This document shows positions 19,126 through 28,833 of a stretch of DNA of 39,170 nt, one piece after another. Source of the stretch: an uncultured Clostridia bacterium. Its GTDB lineage: Bacteria > Bacillota > Clostridia > Oscillospirales > Ruminococcaceae. The stretch is taken from the NCBI GenBank assembly GCA_948465665.1, contig CAOJXI010000002.1, forward strand, positions 1 through 39,170, in the 5' to 3' direction. Below the pieces are notes generated by a model. It ran no database searches. It saw only the letters and a list, made by a program, of their open reading frames with translations, and was not told where the DNA came from. The translations under genes were made by a program, and so were the position numbers. Each line of letters begins with the position of its first letter. The first letter of the stretch is position 1.

Positions 19126-20113
19126 TGTGCTGGAATATGAGAAAATCCCCGTTGTTGCCGTCATAGGCCCGACCGCTTCCGGTAAAACGCGCCTTGCCGT
19201 TGATTTAGCCAGGCTTTTTGATGGAGAGGTCGTTTCTGCAGATTCCATGCAGATTTACCGGTATATGGATATCGGCACTGCCAAAGTTACCGGGGAAGAA
19301 CAAAAAGGGGTTCCCCATCATATGATTGATTTCCTTGACCCTGGCCAGCCTTTCAGCGTGGCAGACTATGTGGAGATGGCCGGAAATTGTGTGGAGGATA
19401 TCTATAAAAGGGGAAAAATCCCCATCTTAGCCGGGGGAACCGGGCTGTATGTGGATTCTCTTTTGGATAACACGGTTTTCCAGCCCATACGTTCTGATCC
19501 CGAACTTCGTCTTTCCCTCCAAAGGGAAGCGGATGAAAACGGCGGCGAATATCTTTTAAACCAGCTGGCACAGATAGACCCAGAAACCGCCGCAAAACTT
19601 CATCCCAATAATAAAGGCCGTATTATCAGGGCGCTGGAAGTTTTCCGCCTTACCGGAATCCCTATGAGCGTTCATCAAAAAGAAGCCGTATCCCATCCGT
19701 CGCCCTATGAAAGCTGCTATATTGGATTGGATTTTTCCCAGAGACAAATATTGTATGAAAGAATCAACCAAAGGGTGGAGCAGATGCTTAAAGACGGATT
19801 GGAAGGCGAAGCCCGTTTGCTGGCGCAGAAAGGTTTTGGAGCCACAGCAGCACAGGCGATTGGGTACAAAGAATTTCTGCCGTACTGGAATGGAGAACGT
19901 TCCCTGGCGGAAACAACGGAAGAGATTAAGCGCCAAACCCGCCGGTATGCCAAACGCCAGTTGACCTGGTTCCGGCGCAGGCAGGAAATCCATTGGCTCT
20001 ATCCAGATTTAGAACCCTACCCGGCCCTGTTGGAAAAGGCGTCTTCCTTTATCCGGGATAAGCTGAAAATAGAAATACAGCACAAAACAGCTGAAATATT
20101 TGAAAAGGAGTAA
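19109..20113 (+). CDS. miaA: tRNA dimethylallyltransferase
   Basis: VVAVIGPTASGKTRLAVDLARLFDGEVVSADSMQIYRYMDIGTAK; start TTG 19109 or GTG 19127. Confidence 0.96.
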   Translation: MEGLFNVLEYEKIPVVAVIGPTASGKTRLAVDLARLFDGEVVSADSMQIYRYMDIGTAKVTGEEQKGVPHHMIDFLDPGQPFSVADYVEMAGNCVEDIYKRGKIPILAGGTGLYVDSLLDNTVFQPIRSDPELRLSLQREADENGGEYLLNQLAQIDPETAAKLHPNNKGRIIRALEVFRLTGIPMSVHQKEAVSHPSPYESCYIGLDFSQRQILYERINQRVEQMLKDGLEGEARLLAQKGFGATAAQAIGYKEFLPYWNGERSLAETTEEIKRQTRRYAKRQLTWFRRRQEIHWLYPDLEPYPALLEKASSFIRDKLKIEIQHKTAEIFEKE

Positions 20114-20118
20114 TATAA

Positions 20119-20391
20119 ATGAAAAATATCAATTTACAGGACGTTTTTTTAAACCAGGTTCGCCGGGCAAAACTGCTTGTCACTGTATACCTGACCAATG
20201 GGTTCCAATTTAAAGGCATTGTAAAAGGCTTTGACAACTATGTTGTTATTTTGGACTGCGACGGCAGGCAGAACTTGGTCTATAAGCACGCTATTTCCAC
20301 CGTTATCCCGTCAAAGCCCATTGGTATCCTGGACATTTCCCCGTCCGGCGAGGGGGAAGATTCTGAAATTGACGCTGGAAATGAAGAATGA
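20119..20391 (+). CDS. hfq: RNA chaperone Hfq
   Basis: [41 protein letters not shown]...[14 protein letters not shown]. Confidence 0.97.
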   Translation: MKNINLQDVFLNQVRRAKLLVTVYLTNGFQFKGIVKGFDNYVVILDCDGRQNLVYKHAISTVIPSKPIGILDISPSGEGEDSEIDAGNEE

Positions 20392-20427
20392 GCCAGAGCA
20401 TAGGCCATTGGGGGGAGGTGTTCTCCC

Positions 20428-21666
20428 ATGCGGATTAATTTTCTGGCAAAGCTCTGCTTTTTCTTCGTGATAGCCTGCGTTTTGGCTATGGTTGGATATC
20501 AGATTTACCTGAAAGCTTCTGCTCCTTATGAAACAATGGAAGCAAAGGGGGTCGTTGTCAGGGACAGTTATTCTACCACTGCTTTGGTGCTGCGGGATGA
20601 AAAGGTCATCCCTATGGTTAACCGTGGAACGGTAAGTTATCTGTTCAACGATGTGGCGAAAGTAACGGAAGGTATGGCTGTGGCGGAAATCTATGAAAGC
20701 TATGAACAGGTTGCATTGAAACACCGCATCGCCCTTTTAGACGAAGAAATTAAAATGATATCAGAAGCAGACGATCCCGGCGTGACCGAAGTTGCTAATT
20801 TGGATTCTATCAACCGTCTGGTTTTGGCACAGATCAAAAAGCTGGGGGAAACCACGGTAAAGGGCGTTGTGGGGAGTGTCAACGGGATTAAAAACGAGCT
20901 GACCAAACAGTTGAGCAAAAAACAGATTATCACTGGGCTGGAGGAAAATTTCATCGTCCGGCAGACAGCTTTGGAGACAGAAAAGGCGGAGCTGGAAGGG
21001 CAGTTTCGTCTTGCCAAGCCCCAGGTTATCACTGCCCCGGAATCGGGCTACTTTATTGGCTATTCTGATGGGTATGAAAGTTCCCTGACTACCGAATATG
21101 CCCAGAGTATGACCTTGGATGTGTTCGATATGTTTATGGAAGGACAGAACCAGGATGTGGCAGACCCTGCCCAAACCGTAGGGAAGGTAATTTCTAATTA
21201 TAACTGGTATATTGCCTACCCTGTCTCCAATGACAGCCTTTCTGAATTTAGGAAGGGAGCCAGTTATAATCTGAATTTTCTGAGTATTGGGGTAAACGAT
21301 GTACAGGCAAAAGTTTATGATATTATTACCGAAAAAGATGAAGACCGAAGCCTGATTATTTTTAAGAGTAATCTTATGTCTTCCGAGCTGGCGTCAGTTC
21401 GATTCCCGGAAATTGAGATTGTATTTCGGTCTTACGACGGCTTACAGGTACCTGTCTCAGCGCTCCACTATTCCAATGAAAAAGGATATACTGGAGTCTA
21501 CGTCCAAGAAGCGAACGTTATCCGGTTTAAAAAGGTGGAGCCGGTTTTCCAGAATGAACGTTTTGTGGTGTCGGAGATAAACCAGTCGGATTCTTCACGT
21601 CTTCAGCTTTTTGACAAGGTAATTACTTCCGGCAAGGATTTGTATGATGGAAAACCTTTGGAATAA
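20428..21666 (+). CDS. HlyD/RND-adaptor-like membrane-anchored protein
   Basis: N-terminal TM, coiled-coil and lipoyl-like half motifs (GVVVRDSYSTTALV... TAPESGYFIGYSDGYES). Confidence 0.65.
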   Translation: MRINFLAKLCFFFVIACVLAMVGYQIYLKASAPYETMEAKGVVVRDSYSTTALVLRDEKVIPMVNRGTVSYLFNDVAKVTEGMAVAEIYESYEQVALKHRIALLDEEIKMISEADDPGVTEVANLDSINRLVLAQIKKLGETTVKGVVGSVNGIKNELTKQLSKKQIITGLEENFIVRQTALETEKAELEGQFRLAKPQVITAPESGYFIGYSDGYESSLTTEYAQSMTLDVFDMFMEGQNQDVADPAQTVGKVISNYNWYIAYPVSNDSLSEFRKGASYNLNFLSIGVNDVQAKVYDIITEKDEDRSLIIFKSNLMSSELASVRFPEIEIVFRSYDGLQVPVSALHYSNEKGYTGVYVQEANVIRFKKVEPVFQNERFVVSEINQSDSSRLQLFDKVITSGKDLYDGKPLE

Positions 21667-21749
21667 CAAAGTTAATACAGTTATTATAGAAACACCTCTT
21701 TAATATACTCCTAATAATAAAGAAAACGATAAAGAAATGTTTGGATATC

Positions 21750-21778
21750 TTGACATCCGGGAGAAAAATGAAGATAAT
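21750..21778 (+). promoter_or_regulatory. Candidate promoter of sepF cluster (TTGACA-17-GATAAT)
   Basis: TTGACA 21750-21755; GATAAT 21773-21778 in AT-rich intergenic region. Confidence 0.6.
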
Positions 21779-21902
21779 AGTAATTATGATTATGTCGTTA
21801 TGCTCTAAACCCTTGTTTTTTAGACAGCCGGATATTGGAAGTTTAAAACTTATGAGGTAAGAAAAAACAGGGCAGGGAAGCGTTTACGGACAGGAGGCTT
21901 TT

Positions 21903-22367
21903 ATGGCAGGGTTTATTGATAAGTTTAAAGACTTAATGGGAATACCGCCGGAGGACGACGAGGATCAGGACGAACTGGACAGCGACCAGGATTATGAAAT
22001 GGACGACGAACCTCTGGACAATGACTTTTTTTCAGATTCTGGAAACAGCTCCTCCACAAAACACAATAAAGTTGTAAAAGTTCATGCTACTACACAGCTT
22101 CAAGTGGTTATTGTAAAACCAGAGAAGTTTGAAGACGCAAGTTCTATCGCTGACCGCCTGAACGACAAGCATACAGTTGTCCTTAATCTGGAATCCTGCA
22201 GCAAGGATGTTTCCCGCCGTTTGATAGACTTTTTAAGCGGCGTTGCCTATGCAAACCGTGGGCAGATTAAAAAGGTCGCCAACAGTACCTTCATTATTAC
22301 GCCATATCATGTTGATATTATGGGGGATCTGATGGACGAGCTGGAAAGCAGCGGTATCTATTTCTAA
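21903..22367 (+). CDS. sepF: Cell division protein SepF
   Basis: Acidic linker then VVIVKPEKFEDASSIADRLNDKHTVVLNLESCSKDVSRRLIDFLSGVAYANRGQIKKV. Confidence 0.95.
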   Translation: MAGFIDKFKDLMGIPPEDDEDQDELDSDQDYEMDDEPLDNDFFSDSGNSSSTKHNKVVKVHATTQLQVVIVKPEKFEDASSIADRLNDKHTVVLNLESCSKDVSRRLIDFLSGVAYANRGQIKKVANSTFIITPYHVDIMGDLMDELESSGIYF

Positions 22368-23143
22368 TGGATATAAGAAGATTTGTTCAGGAACTTTCCC
22401 AGGAAGACCGCATCTTTCTTTCCAGGGCAGAGGACGCTTTTGCCGTTGCCAGCGAAAAATGTATTGAAAAGTTTTCCGCCTTTCTGGACGGCAGGCAGCA
22501 GATGCTTGCCCGGCAGGCTGCACAGAAAGCTGGATTTGAAAATTTCCTTTTATTTGGCGGGATGCCGGAAAGCGAGCGCAGAATATTAGGATGTTTCCCT
22601 TATTATGAGGAACCAGAACCGGATAAGTTTCCCATTGTCCCACTTACCTTTACTTACCGGACAGCAGATTCACTGACCCATCGGGATTTTTTAGGATGCT
22701 TTATGGCGTTAAATCTGAAACGGGAAACAATAGGGGATATTTTAGTTGGGGAAGGGCGCTGTATTGCTTTTTTTCTGCCGCAGGCTGCGGAAATTGCCGA
22801 AACGGAAATCTCTAAAATCGGAAGGGTCGGGGTTGGCGTTCAAAAAGGAATTGTGGGAGAGCCGCCCTTACTATACCATACCAAAAAAGAAGAAGGTGTT
22901 GTAAGTTCGCTTCGGTTAGACTGCCTAGTTGCCCTGGTCTGCAAGGTCAGCAGGGAGAAGGCTCAGCAGCTTATACGTTCTGGTCTTGTTGTGCTTTGCT
23001 GGCAGGTATGTACGGACGTTGCTTTTACACTGGAAAAAGGGGATGTTTTTTCCATACGCGGATTTGGTAAATTTCGGCTGGAACAGGTTGGCGCCCCTAC
23101 TAAAAAGGGCAGGCTTCATCTTATATACAGCCAATATGTATAA
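22367..23143 (+). CDS. ylmH: YlmH-type RNA-binding protein (S4 domain)
   Basis: Follows sepF; DFLGCFMALNLKRETIGDILV; S4-like REKAQQLIRSGLVVLCW...GDVFSIRGFGKFRL. Confidence 0.9.
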   Translation: MDIRRFVQELSQEDRIFLSRAEDAFAVASEKCIEKFSAFLDGRQQMLARQAAQKAGFENFLLFGGMPESERRILGCFPYYEEPEPDKFPIVPLTFTYRTADSLTHRDFLGCFMALNLKRETIGDILVGEGRCIAFFLPQAAEIAETEISKIGRVGVGVQKGIVGEPPLLYHTKKEEGVVSSLRLDCLVALVCKVSREKAQQLIRSGLVVLCWQVCTDVAFTLEKGDVFSIRGFGKFRLEQVGAPTKKGRLHLIYSQYV

Positions 23144-23226
23144 ATATCTGGATCTGGTGCAAAACTGCATTTACGATTGCAGGCATTTTCTTTATCTATT
23201 TCATCTGATAAAAACTAAAATTGTAT

Positions 23227-23272
23227 AAAAATCAGCCATAAAAAGATAAAGGGATGTTTATGGCCGATTTTT
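23227..23272 (+). terminator. Likely terminator between ylmH and divIVA
   Basis: AAAATCAGCCATAAA...TTTATGGCCGATTTTT (one mismatch). Confidence 0.6.
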
Positions 23273-23288
23273 ATCGGACAATTTTTGA

Positions 23289-24209
23289 ATGGCTAATGTA
23301 AACGACAAACCAAACCCTCCAGATATTCGTTTTCCAGAAGGGAAGTTTGAAAAGAACAGAAAGGAACAGGTCAAGGACATGGTAACATCACAGGAAATTA
23401 TGGAAAAGCGTTTTAATAAAGGTAAACTTTTCGGGTATCATCCAGAGGAAGTCGATTCCTTTCTGGATTCAGCTGCAAAAACTTTACAGGACTTGGAAAG
23501 TCAGAATCATACCCTGGAAAACCGGATTCAGGAATTGAACGAAAGAATCCAGCAGTATCAGGAGGATGAAGAAAGCCTTCGTTCAGCCCTGGTCGGGGCC
23601 CAGAAGCTTGGGGACAGCATGGTCAGGGAAGCGCGCCAAAAGGCCGACAATATTTTGCAGGCAGCTAATGAACAGGCCGAGCAGATTCTTTACGCTGCCA
23701 GAAGGCGGGAAGAAAACCAGTTGGAGGGCTTGGAGCAGATTAAACAGGAAGTCAGCGACTTTAAAAGCCGCCTAATAGACGTATACCGCAAACATATTGA
23801 ACTGATTCGGGAACTTCCGGCAGCAGAGCCGGAGGAAGGGGTTATTCCCCAATCCCCTGAAGAACAGCATCCTGCCGAAGCATCTCCTGTTTTGGAGGAT
23901 ACAATAACAGAAGAAAACACATCCAACGAGATAGAAAGCGAAACTGCAGTTATTCCACAGCCCGCATCAGAGGGCGAGCCTCACGCTGTTTCTCCAGGGG
24001 GATTTCAAATTTCCTTTGAACGATTTGAAGAGGACTTTAAGGGCGAACGGAAAGAATCCACCTCAGATGCAGCACAGCGGATTGCATCCCGCTTTGATAA
24101 GTCGTCAGACCCGTATGCTGGGATGAAAAAAGACAGTTCTAAATTTGGACAGTTGAAGTTCGGCTCAGGCTATGAAGTGACCCGCGACGAACATAAAAAG
24201 AAACGATAG
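23289..24209 (+). CDS. divIVA: DivIVA domain protein
   Basis: MVTSQEIMEKRFNKGKLFGYHPEEVDSFLDSAAKTL followed by coiled coil; translation may start at 23289 or at ATG 23379. Confidence 0.88.
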   Translation: MANVNDKPNPPDIRFPEGKFEKNRKEQVKDMVTSQEIMEKRFNKGKLFGYHPEEVDSFLDSAAKTLQDLESQNHTLENRIQELNERIQQYQEDEESLRSALVGAQKLGDSMVREARQKADNILQAANEQAEQILYAARRREENQLEGLEQIKQEVSDFKSRLIDVYRKHIELIRELPAAEPEEGVIPQSPEEQHPAEASPVLEDTITEENTSNEIESETAVIPQPASEGEPHAVSPGGFQISFERFEEDFKGERKESTSDAAQRIASRFDKSSDPYAGMKKDSSKFGQLKFGSGYEVTRDEHKKKR

Positions 24210-24226
24210 GGAAGGAACAGCGCACA

Positions 24227-24742
24227 ATGATAACTTTTTCTGCCGTCGGGCTAATTGTCCTGCTGATCGCCGTTGACCAGTGGATAAAGGTCTGGGCGGT
24301 TAATAACCTGGCGGGAAACGCCTCTATCCCTTTGATTCCAGGGGTTCTTCAGTTTTCTTATGTGGAAAACTATGGGGGAGCTTTTGGGATCTTTCAGGGG
24401 AAAGCCCTGATCCTGGCAATTATAACAGCTGTATTTCTGGGGGTGCTGGCGGGTCTTGTCGTCTTTTTCGGGCTGAAAAAACGTTATACTTTTATGTGGA
24501 TCCTGGCTGTGATCACAGGCGGGGGGATCGGGAATTTAGTGGATCGGTTTCATCGCGGCTTTGTAGTGGATTATATTGACTTCTGTCTAATTAATTATCC
24601 TGTTTTTAACTTTGCCGACTGCTGTATTGTTGTGGGGACGATTGTTTTAATGGTTTATATCTTTTTTACTGATCGGGCCGCGGAAAAGAAGAAAAAAGCT
24701 GCTCTGGAAAAGCTGGAGGATAACGCCCCTCCAGAAAATTGA
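24227..24742 (+). CDS. lspA: Lipoprotein signal peptidase
   Basis: VAVDQW-type DQWIKVWAVNNL, VENYGGAFGIFQGK, GGGIGNLVDRFHRGFVVDYIDF, PVFNFADCCI. Confidence 0.96.
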   Translation: MITFSAVGLIVLLIAVDQWIKVWAVNNLAGNASIPLIPGVLQFSYVENYGGAFGIFQGKALILAIITAVFLGVLAGLVVFFGLKKRYTFMWILAVITGGGIGNLVDRFHRGFVVDYIDFCLINYPVFNFADCCIVVGTIVLMVYIFFTDRAAEKKKKAALEKLEDNAPPEN

Positions 24743-24793
24743 ATATTGATACAATAAAAGGTTTGCTGTTTTTCAGAAAGGGGAAGACATATT

Positions 24794-25720
24794 ATGGAGG
24801 TTGTCTCCTGCAAAGTGGAATCCAGCGAGGAAGGGATTCGTATTGACAAATATCTTACGGAACAATTCGATTCCCTGGCAAGCCGTTCCGCTGTCCAGAA
24901 GCTTTTTGAAAGCGGGAATATTACTATAAATGGAAAACAGGTTTCTAAAAAATATAAAGTTCATGAAGGCGAGGAAATTTCAGTCATTCTCCCTGATCCA
25001 GTGGAACTGGATGTAACGCCAGAGAATATTCCCCTGGAAATTGTTTATGAGGATTTATATCTCCTGGTAGTGAATAAACCCAAGGGGATGGTAGTTCATC
25101 CGGCCCCCGGACACGCTTCCGGTACTTTGGTAAACGCCCTCCTGTATCACTGCCGTGATGAATTATCCGGGATAAACGGGGTAATACGCCCTGGGATCGT
25201 CCATCGGATTGATAAGGATACCAGCGGCCTTCTGATTGTCGCGAAAACTGACGCGGCGCATCTTGGACTGGCTGAACAGATTAAGGAGCATTCTTTTCAG
25301 AGACAGTACAGGGCAGTTGCTTATGGGGGATTTTCTGCTGAGGTGGGGACGATTGACGCGCCGATAGGACGGCATAAGTCCGACCGGAAAAAAATGTGCG
25401 TCGTCACCGATTCCAGCCAGAAGTCAAGGAATGCTGTTACTCATTACAGGGTTTTAGAACGAATGGGGCAGTTTACTTACCTACAGTTGGAACTGGAAAC
25501 TGGAAGGACTCATCAAATACGGGTGCATCTGGCTTCTGTCGGGCATCCTGTGGCGGGAGATGAAGTTTATGGGCCAAAGCCTCCTATTTCAGAGCTGCAT
25601 GGGCAATGCCTTCACGCCGGAAAGATTGGATTTGTCCACCCTATTGCGGGTAAGTATTTGGAATTTGACAGCCCGCTTCCAGATTATTTTGAAAAATTTT
25701 TAAAAAAGTGTCGTAATTAG
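24794..25720 (+). CDS. rluD: RluA-family 23S rRNA pseudouridine synthase
   Basis: S4 domain plus GIVHRIDKDTSGLLIVAKTD and LETGRTHQIRVHLASVGHPVAGDEVYG. Confidence 0.93.
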   Translation: MEVVSCKVESSEEGIRIDKYLTEQFDSLASRSAVQKLFESGNITINGKQVSKKYKVHEGEEISVILPDPVELDVTPENIPLEIVYEDLYLLVVNKPKGMVVHPAPGHASGTLVNALLYHCRDELSGINGVIRPGIVHRIDKDTSGLLIVAKTDAAHLGLAEQIKEHSFQRQYRAVAYGGFSAEVGTIDAPIGRHKSDRKKMCVVTDSSQKSRNAVTHYRVLERMGQFTYLQLELETGRTHQIRVHLASVGHPVAGDEVYGPKPPISELHGQCLHAGKIGFVHPIAGKYLEFDSPLPDYFEKFLKKCRN

Positions 25721-25780
25721 ATCAACTTTATGGTAAAATATAGATAAAAGTTTTATATAAACTTCCTTTATAGCTTATAA

Positions 25781-25823
25781 CCGGGGATATAGAAAACGAG
25801 ATAAATTTATTCTTATCCCCCGG
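25781..25823 (+). promoter_or_regulatory. Hairpin in leader of transketolase genes
   Basis: CCGGGGATA ... TATCCCCCGG inverted repeat between rluD and transketolase; no strong U-tract. Confidence 0.45.
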
Positions 25824-25891
25824 TGCAAAATACATTTGTTATAAAATCTGCAAACCCCTTCAGGGCGGCAGGAAAAACAGGAGGTTGTACA

Positions 25892-26734
25892 ATGAATCCA
25901 GACGTTGTAAAACAGCTAAGTATTCACGCCTATCAGATTCGCAAGGGTGCTGTCACCGCTGTGTTCAGCGCAAAGTCAGGGCATCCGGGAGGATCGCTGT
26001 CAGTGGCAGATATCCTGACCTATCTCTATTTCCATGAGATGAACATTGATCCGGCGAACCCCCATATGGAAGACCGGGATCGTTTTGTCCTTTCAAAAGG
26101 TCATTGTGCCCCCGCTTTATATGCAACGCTGGCCGAACGCGGCTATTTTTCCAAAGATGAGCTGACAGGCCTGCGCCACTATGGCAAATTGCTCCAGGGC
26201 CATCCTGATATGAAAACTATTCCTGGCGTGGATATGTCTACCGGTTCGCTGGGACAGGGTGTTTCTACTGCCTGCGGTATTGCATTGTCCACTAAACTGC
26301 GCAATAAGGATTACAGGGTGTATTCTGTTTTGGGTGATGGTGAAATTGAGGAAGGCCAAGTTTGGGAAGCAGCTATGTTCGCATCCCACTATAAGCTGGA
26401 CAACCTCTGTATCTTTGTAGATAACAACGGCCTTCAGATAGACGGGCCTATTTCTACTGTTTGTTCGCCGGAACCAATCCCGGATAAATTTAAAGCTTTT
26501 GGATTCCATGTCATTGAAATTAACGCCCACGATTACAACGAGATCGAGGCTGCGGTTGAAGAAGCCAAAAAGACAAAAGGGCAGCCTACCGCCATTATTG
26601 CCCACAGCGTAAAGGGAAAAGGGGTTTCCTTTATGGAAAACAACCCTGCATGGCATGGAGCCGCTCCAAATGCAGAGCAGTATGAACAGGCAATGAAAGA
26701 TCTTGACGGCCATTTGGCAGAATTGGAGGGATAA
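25892..26734 (+). CDS. Transketolase, N-terminal subunit
   Basis: GHPGGSLSVADILTYLYF, STGSLGQGVSTACGIALS, GDGEIEEGQVWEA; start at ATG 25892. Confidence 0.95.
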   Translation: MNPDVVKQLSIHAYQIRKGAVTAVFSAKSGHPGGSLSVADILTYLYFHEMNIDPANPHMEDRDRFVLSKGHCAPALYATLAERGYFSKDELTGLRHYGKLLQGHPDMKTIPGVDMSTGSLGQGVSTACGIALSTKLRNKDYRVYSVLGDGEIEEGQVWEAAMFASHYKLDNLCIFVDNNGLQIDGPISTVCSPEPIPDKFKAFGFHVIEINAHDYNEIEAAVEEAKKTKGQPTAIIAHSVKGKGVSFMENNPAWHGAAPNAEQYEQAMKDLDGHLAELEG

Positions 26735-26737
26735 AAG

Positions 26738-27694
26738 ATGGCTGATGTGATTAAAAAAGCAACCCGCGAAAGCTACGGTGAAGCTTTGGCAGAACTTGGC
26801 GCCGAATACCCTCAGTTGGTGGTACTGGACGCTGACCTTTCCAAGTCTACCAAAACAGATGTTTTTAAGAAGAAATTCCCGGAACGGTTTATTAACTGCG
26901 GCATTGCAGAAGCAAATATGATGTCTATTGCAGCCGGCTTGTCCTCTACGGGGATGATTCCCTTTGCAAGTTCCTTTGCAATGTTCGCTGCCGGGCGGGC
27001 TTTTGAACAGGTTCGCAATTCGATTGGATATCCTCATTTAAATGTGAAAATCGGCGCGACCCATGCAGGTATTTCCGTTGGCGAAGACGGCGCAACCCAT
27101 CAATGCTGCGAGGATATTGCTTTAATGCGTTCGATCCCTGGCATGGTAATCCTGAACCCTGCCGACCATGTGGAAGCCAAGGCCGCTGTACGTGCCGCGG
27201 TGGAATATAACGGGCCGGTTTACCTGCGCTTTGGCAGGCTGGCGGTTCCGGTATTTAATGATCCTGAAACGTATAAGTTTGAAATAGGCAAAGGCGTTAC
27301 CCTTCGGGACGGGAATGATGTTACCATTATTGCCACTGGACTGATGGTCTGGGAAGCTATCAAAGCTGCTGACCAGCTCAAGGAGCAGGGGATTCATGCC
27401 AGAGTTATTAACATCCATACCATTAAGCCCTTTGATAAGGAATTGGTGGTCAAAGCCGCTAAAGAAACCGGCGTTGTTGTCACTGTTGAGGAACACAGCG
27501 TAATCGGCGGCTTGGGCGAAGCTGTTTCTTCCGCTATCTGTGAGGAAGGCGTTGCCTGCGGCGTGGTTAAGATCGGTGTCCAGGATCGGTTTGGCGTGTC
27601 CGGGCCTGCTGTGGAAGTGCTGAAAGCTTTCGGGCTGGATTCGGAGAATGTTGTCTCTGTTGTTAAGGATGCAATGAAAAAATTTAAAGCATAA
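26738..27694 (+). CDS. Transketolase, C-terminal subunit
   Basis: LDADLSKSTKTDVFKKKFPERFINCGIAEANMMSIAAGLSS; TVEEHSVIGGLGEAV. Confidence 0.95.
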   Translation: MADVIKKATRESYGEALAELGAEYPQLVVLDADLSKSTKTDVFKKKFPERFINCGIAEANMMSIAAGLSSTGMIPFASSFAMFAAGRAFEQVRNSIGYPHLNVKIGATHAGISVGEDGATHQCCEDIALMRSIPGMVILNPADHVEAKAAVRAAVEYNGPVYLRFGRLAVPVFNDPETYKFEIGKGVTLRDGNDVTIIATGLMVWEAIKAADQLKEQGIHARVINIHTIKPFDKELVVKAAKETGVVVTVEEHSVIGGLGEAVSSAICEEGVACGVVKIGVQDRFGVSGPAVEVLKAFGLDSENVVSVVKDAMKKFKA

Positions 27695-27724
27695 TATAAG
27701 CACTGATAGGATTCTATAAACAAC

Positions 27725-27770
27725 GGTACACAGTGTACGGGTTGGGCTGTACACTGTGTACCTGGTTTTT
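27725..27770 (+). terminator. Rho-independent terminator
   Basis: Perfect 14-bp stem GGTACACAGTGTAC / GTACACTGTGTACC then TGGTTTTT. Confidence 0.9.
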
Positions 27771-27786
27771 AATGGAGAGTGATTAA

Positions 27787-28014
27787 ATGATTGCCAGCAC
27801 CGCTGAAGTTATGGCTAAAGGAATGAAATGCTTAACCAAAGAAATGGGGATTGTTGATGCAGAACGTTTTATCTCCATCATTATTCAGGAAAAATTCGAT
27901 TATACAAAATGGCAAAGAGAATATTTTTATGCCAAACCTCCAGAAGAAATCAGCAGGGAAGCAGCTAATTTTGAAAAGGCACATCCATATAAGGAAAACG
28001 GCATAAGGCTTTAG
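27787..28014 (+). CDS. Conserved small protein, 75 aa, possibly antitoxin-like
   Basis: MIASTAEVMAKGMKCLTKEMGIVDAERFISIIIQEKFDYTKWQREYFY; resembles small proteins common in clostridia; function unknown. Confidence 0.6.
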   Translation: MIASTAEVMAKGMKCLTKEMGIVDAERFISIIIQEKFDYTKWQREYFYAKPPEEISREAANFEKAHPYKENGIRL

Positions 28015-28108
28015 AGCCTTTGATTAACTCTAATTTTAAATCAGGTAGTTTCCAAAAAATAGAAAACTCATTCCATTTTGATATGATATAAGCAAAGAGG
28101 GGGATATT

Positions 28109-28330
28109 ATGAATACAGAAAAAAAGAGAATAAGTTATATTATTGCCTGTATTAGTGAATTCTCCAGAAAACGTAATTTAAAATTAAAAGAAGGATTTCA
28201 AGTTCTTTTTCAGTATAAGGCTATCGAATTTCTGAAAGAAAACTATGATATAGAGCATACATTGTCATTTGATGATGTGCTTGACGATATGGAAATCATT
28301 TGCAGAAAAAATGGAGGAATAGCTAAATGA
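28109..28330 (+). CDS. DUF3791 domain protein
   Basis: ISYIIACISEFSRKRNLKLKEGFQVLFQYKAIEFLKENYDIEHTLSFDDVLDDMEIIC; overlaps next ORF by ATGA. Confidence 0.8.
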   Translation: MNTEKKRISYIIACISEFSRKRNLKLKEGFQVLFQYKAIEFLKENYDIEHTLSFDDVLDDMEIICRKNGGIAK

Positions 28331-28833
28331 CTCTATACCATGGAACAAATGTTGACATACAATCAATCGATCTTGCGTTATGCCGGCCTTATAAAGATTT
28401 TGGCAGGGGATTTTATACTACCAAACTGCGCCAGCAGGCACAGAAAATGGCAGAACGTGTTGCAAGAATTTATGGCGGCAGTCCTGTTGTAAATGTTTAT
28501 GAATTTGATAACAGCCTTTTGAAAACCAGCATTTTAAATATTAAGGATTTTGGCATCACCCCATCAGAAAGCTGGGCATTATTTGTAATGAATAATAGAA
28601 ATAGAGCGTTTACAGATTTTAATAATTTGAACTGTAATTTTGATTGTAAATATGACATTGTATGCGGACCGATTGCTGACGATGATATGACTATGTTATT
28701 TCGTCAGTATCAAAGTGGCCTGATCTCTTTTGAATCTTTAATTAAGGGAATGACTTTCAAGGAAATTACAAGCCAATATTCGTTTCATACTGAAAAGGCA
28801 GTACAGTTTCTAAAGAAGGAGGGCGTTTTATAG
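28327..28833 (+). CDS. DUF3990 domain protein, ADP-ribosyltransferase-like
   Basis: LYHGTNVDIQSIDLALCRPYKDFGRGFYTTKLRQQAQKMAERVA ... ITSQYSFHTEKAVQFL. Confidence 0.85.
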   Translation: MTLYHGTNVDIQSIDLALCRPYKDFGRGFYTTKLRQQAQKMAERVARIYGGSPVVNVYEFDNSLLKTSILNIKDFGITPSESWALFVMNNRNRAFTDFNNLNCNFDCKYDIVCGPIADDDMTMLFRQYQSGLISFESLIKGMTFKEITSQYSFHTEKAVQFLKKEGVL

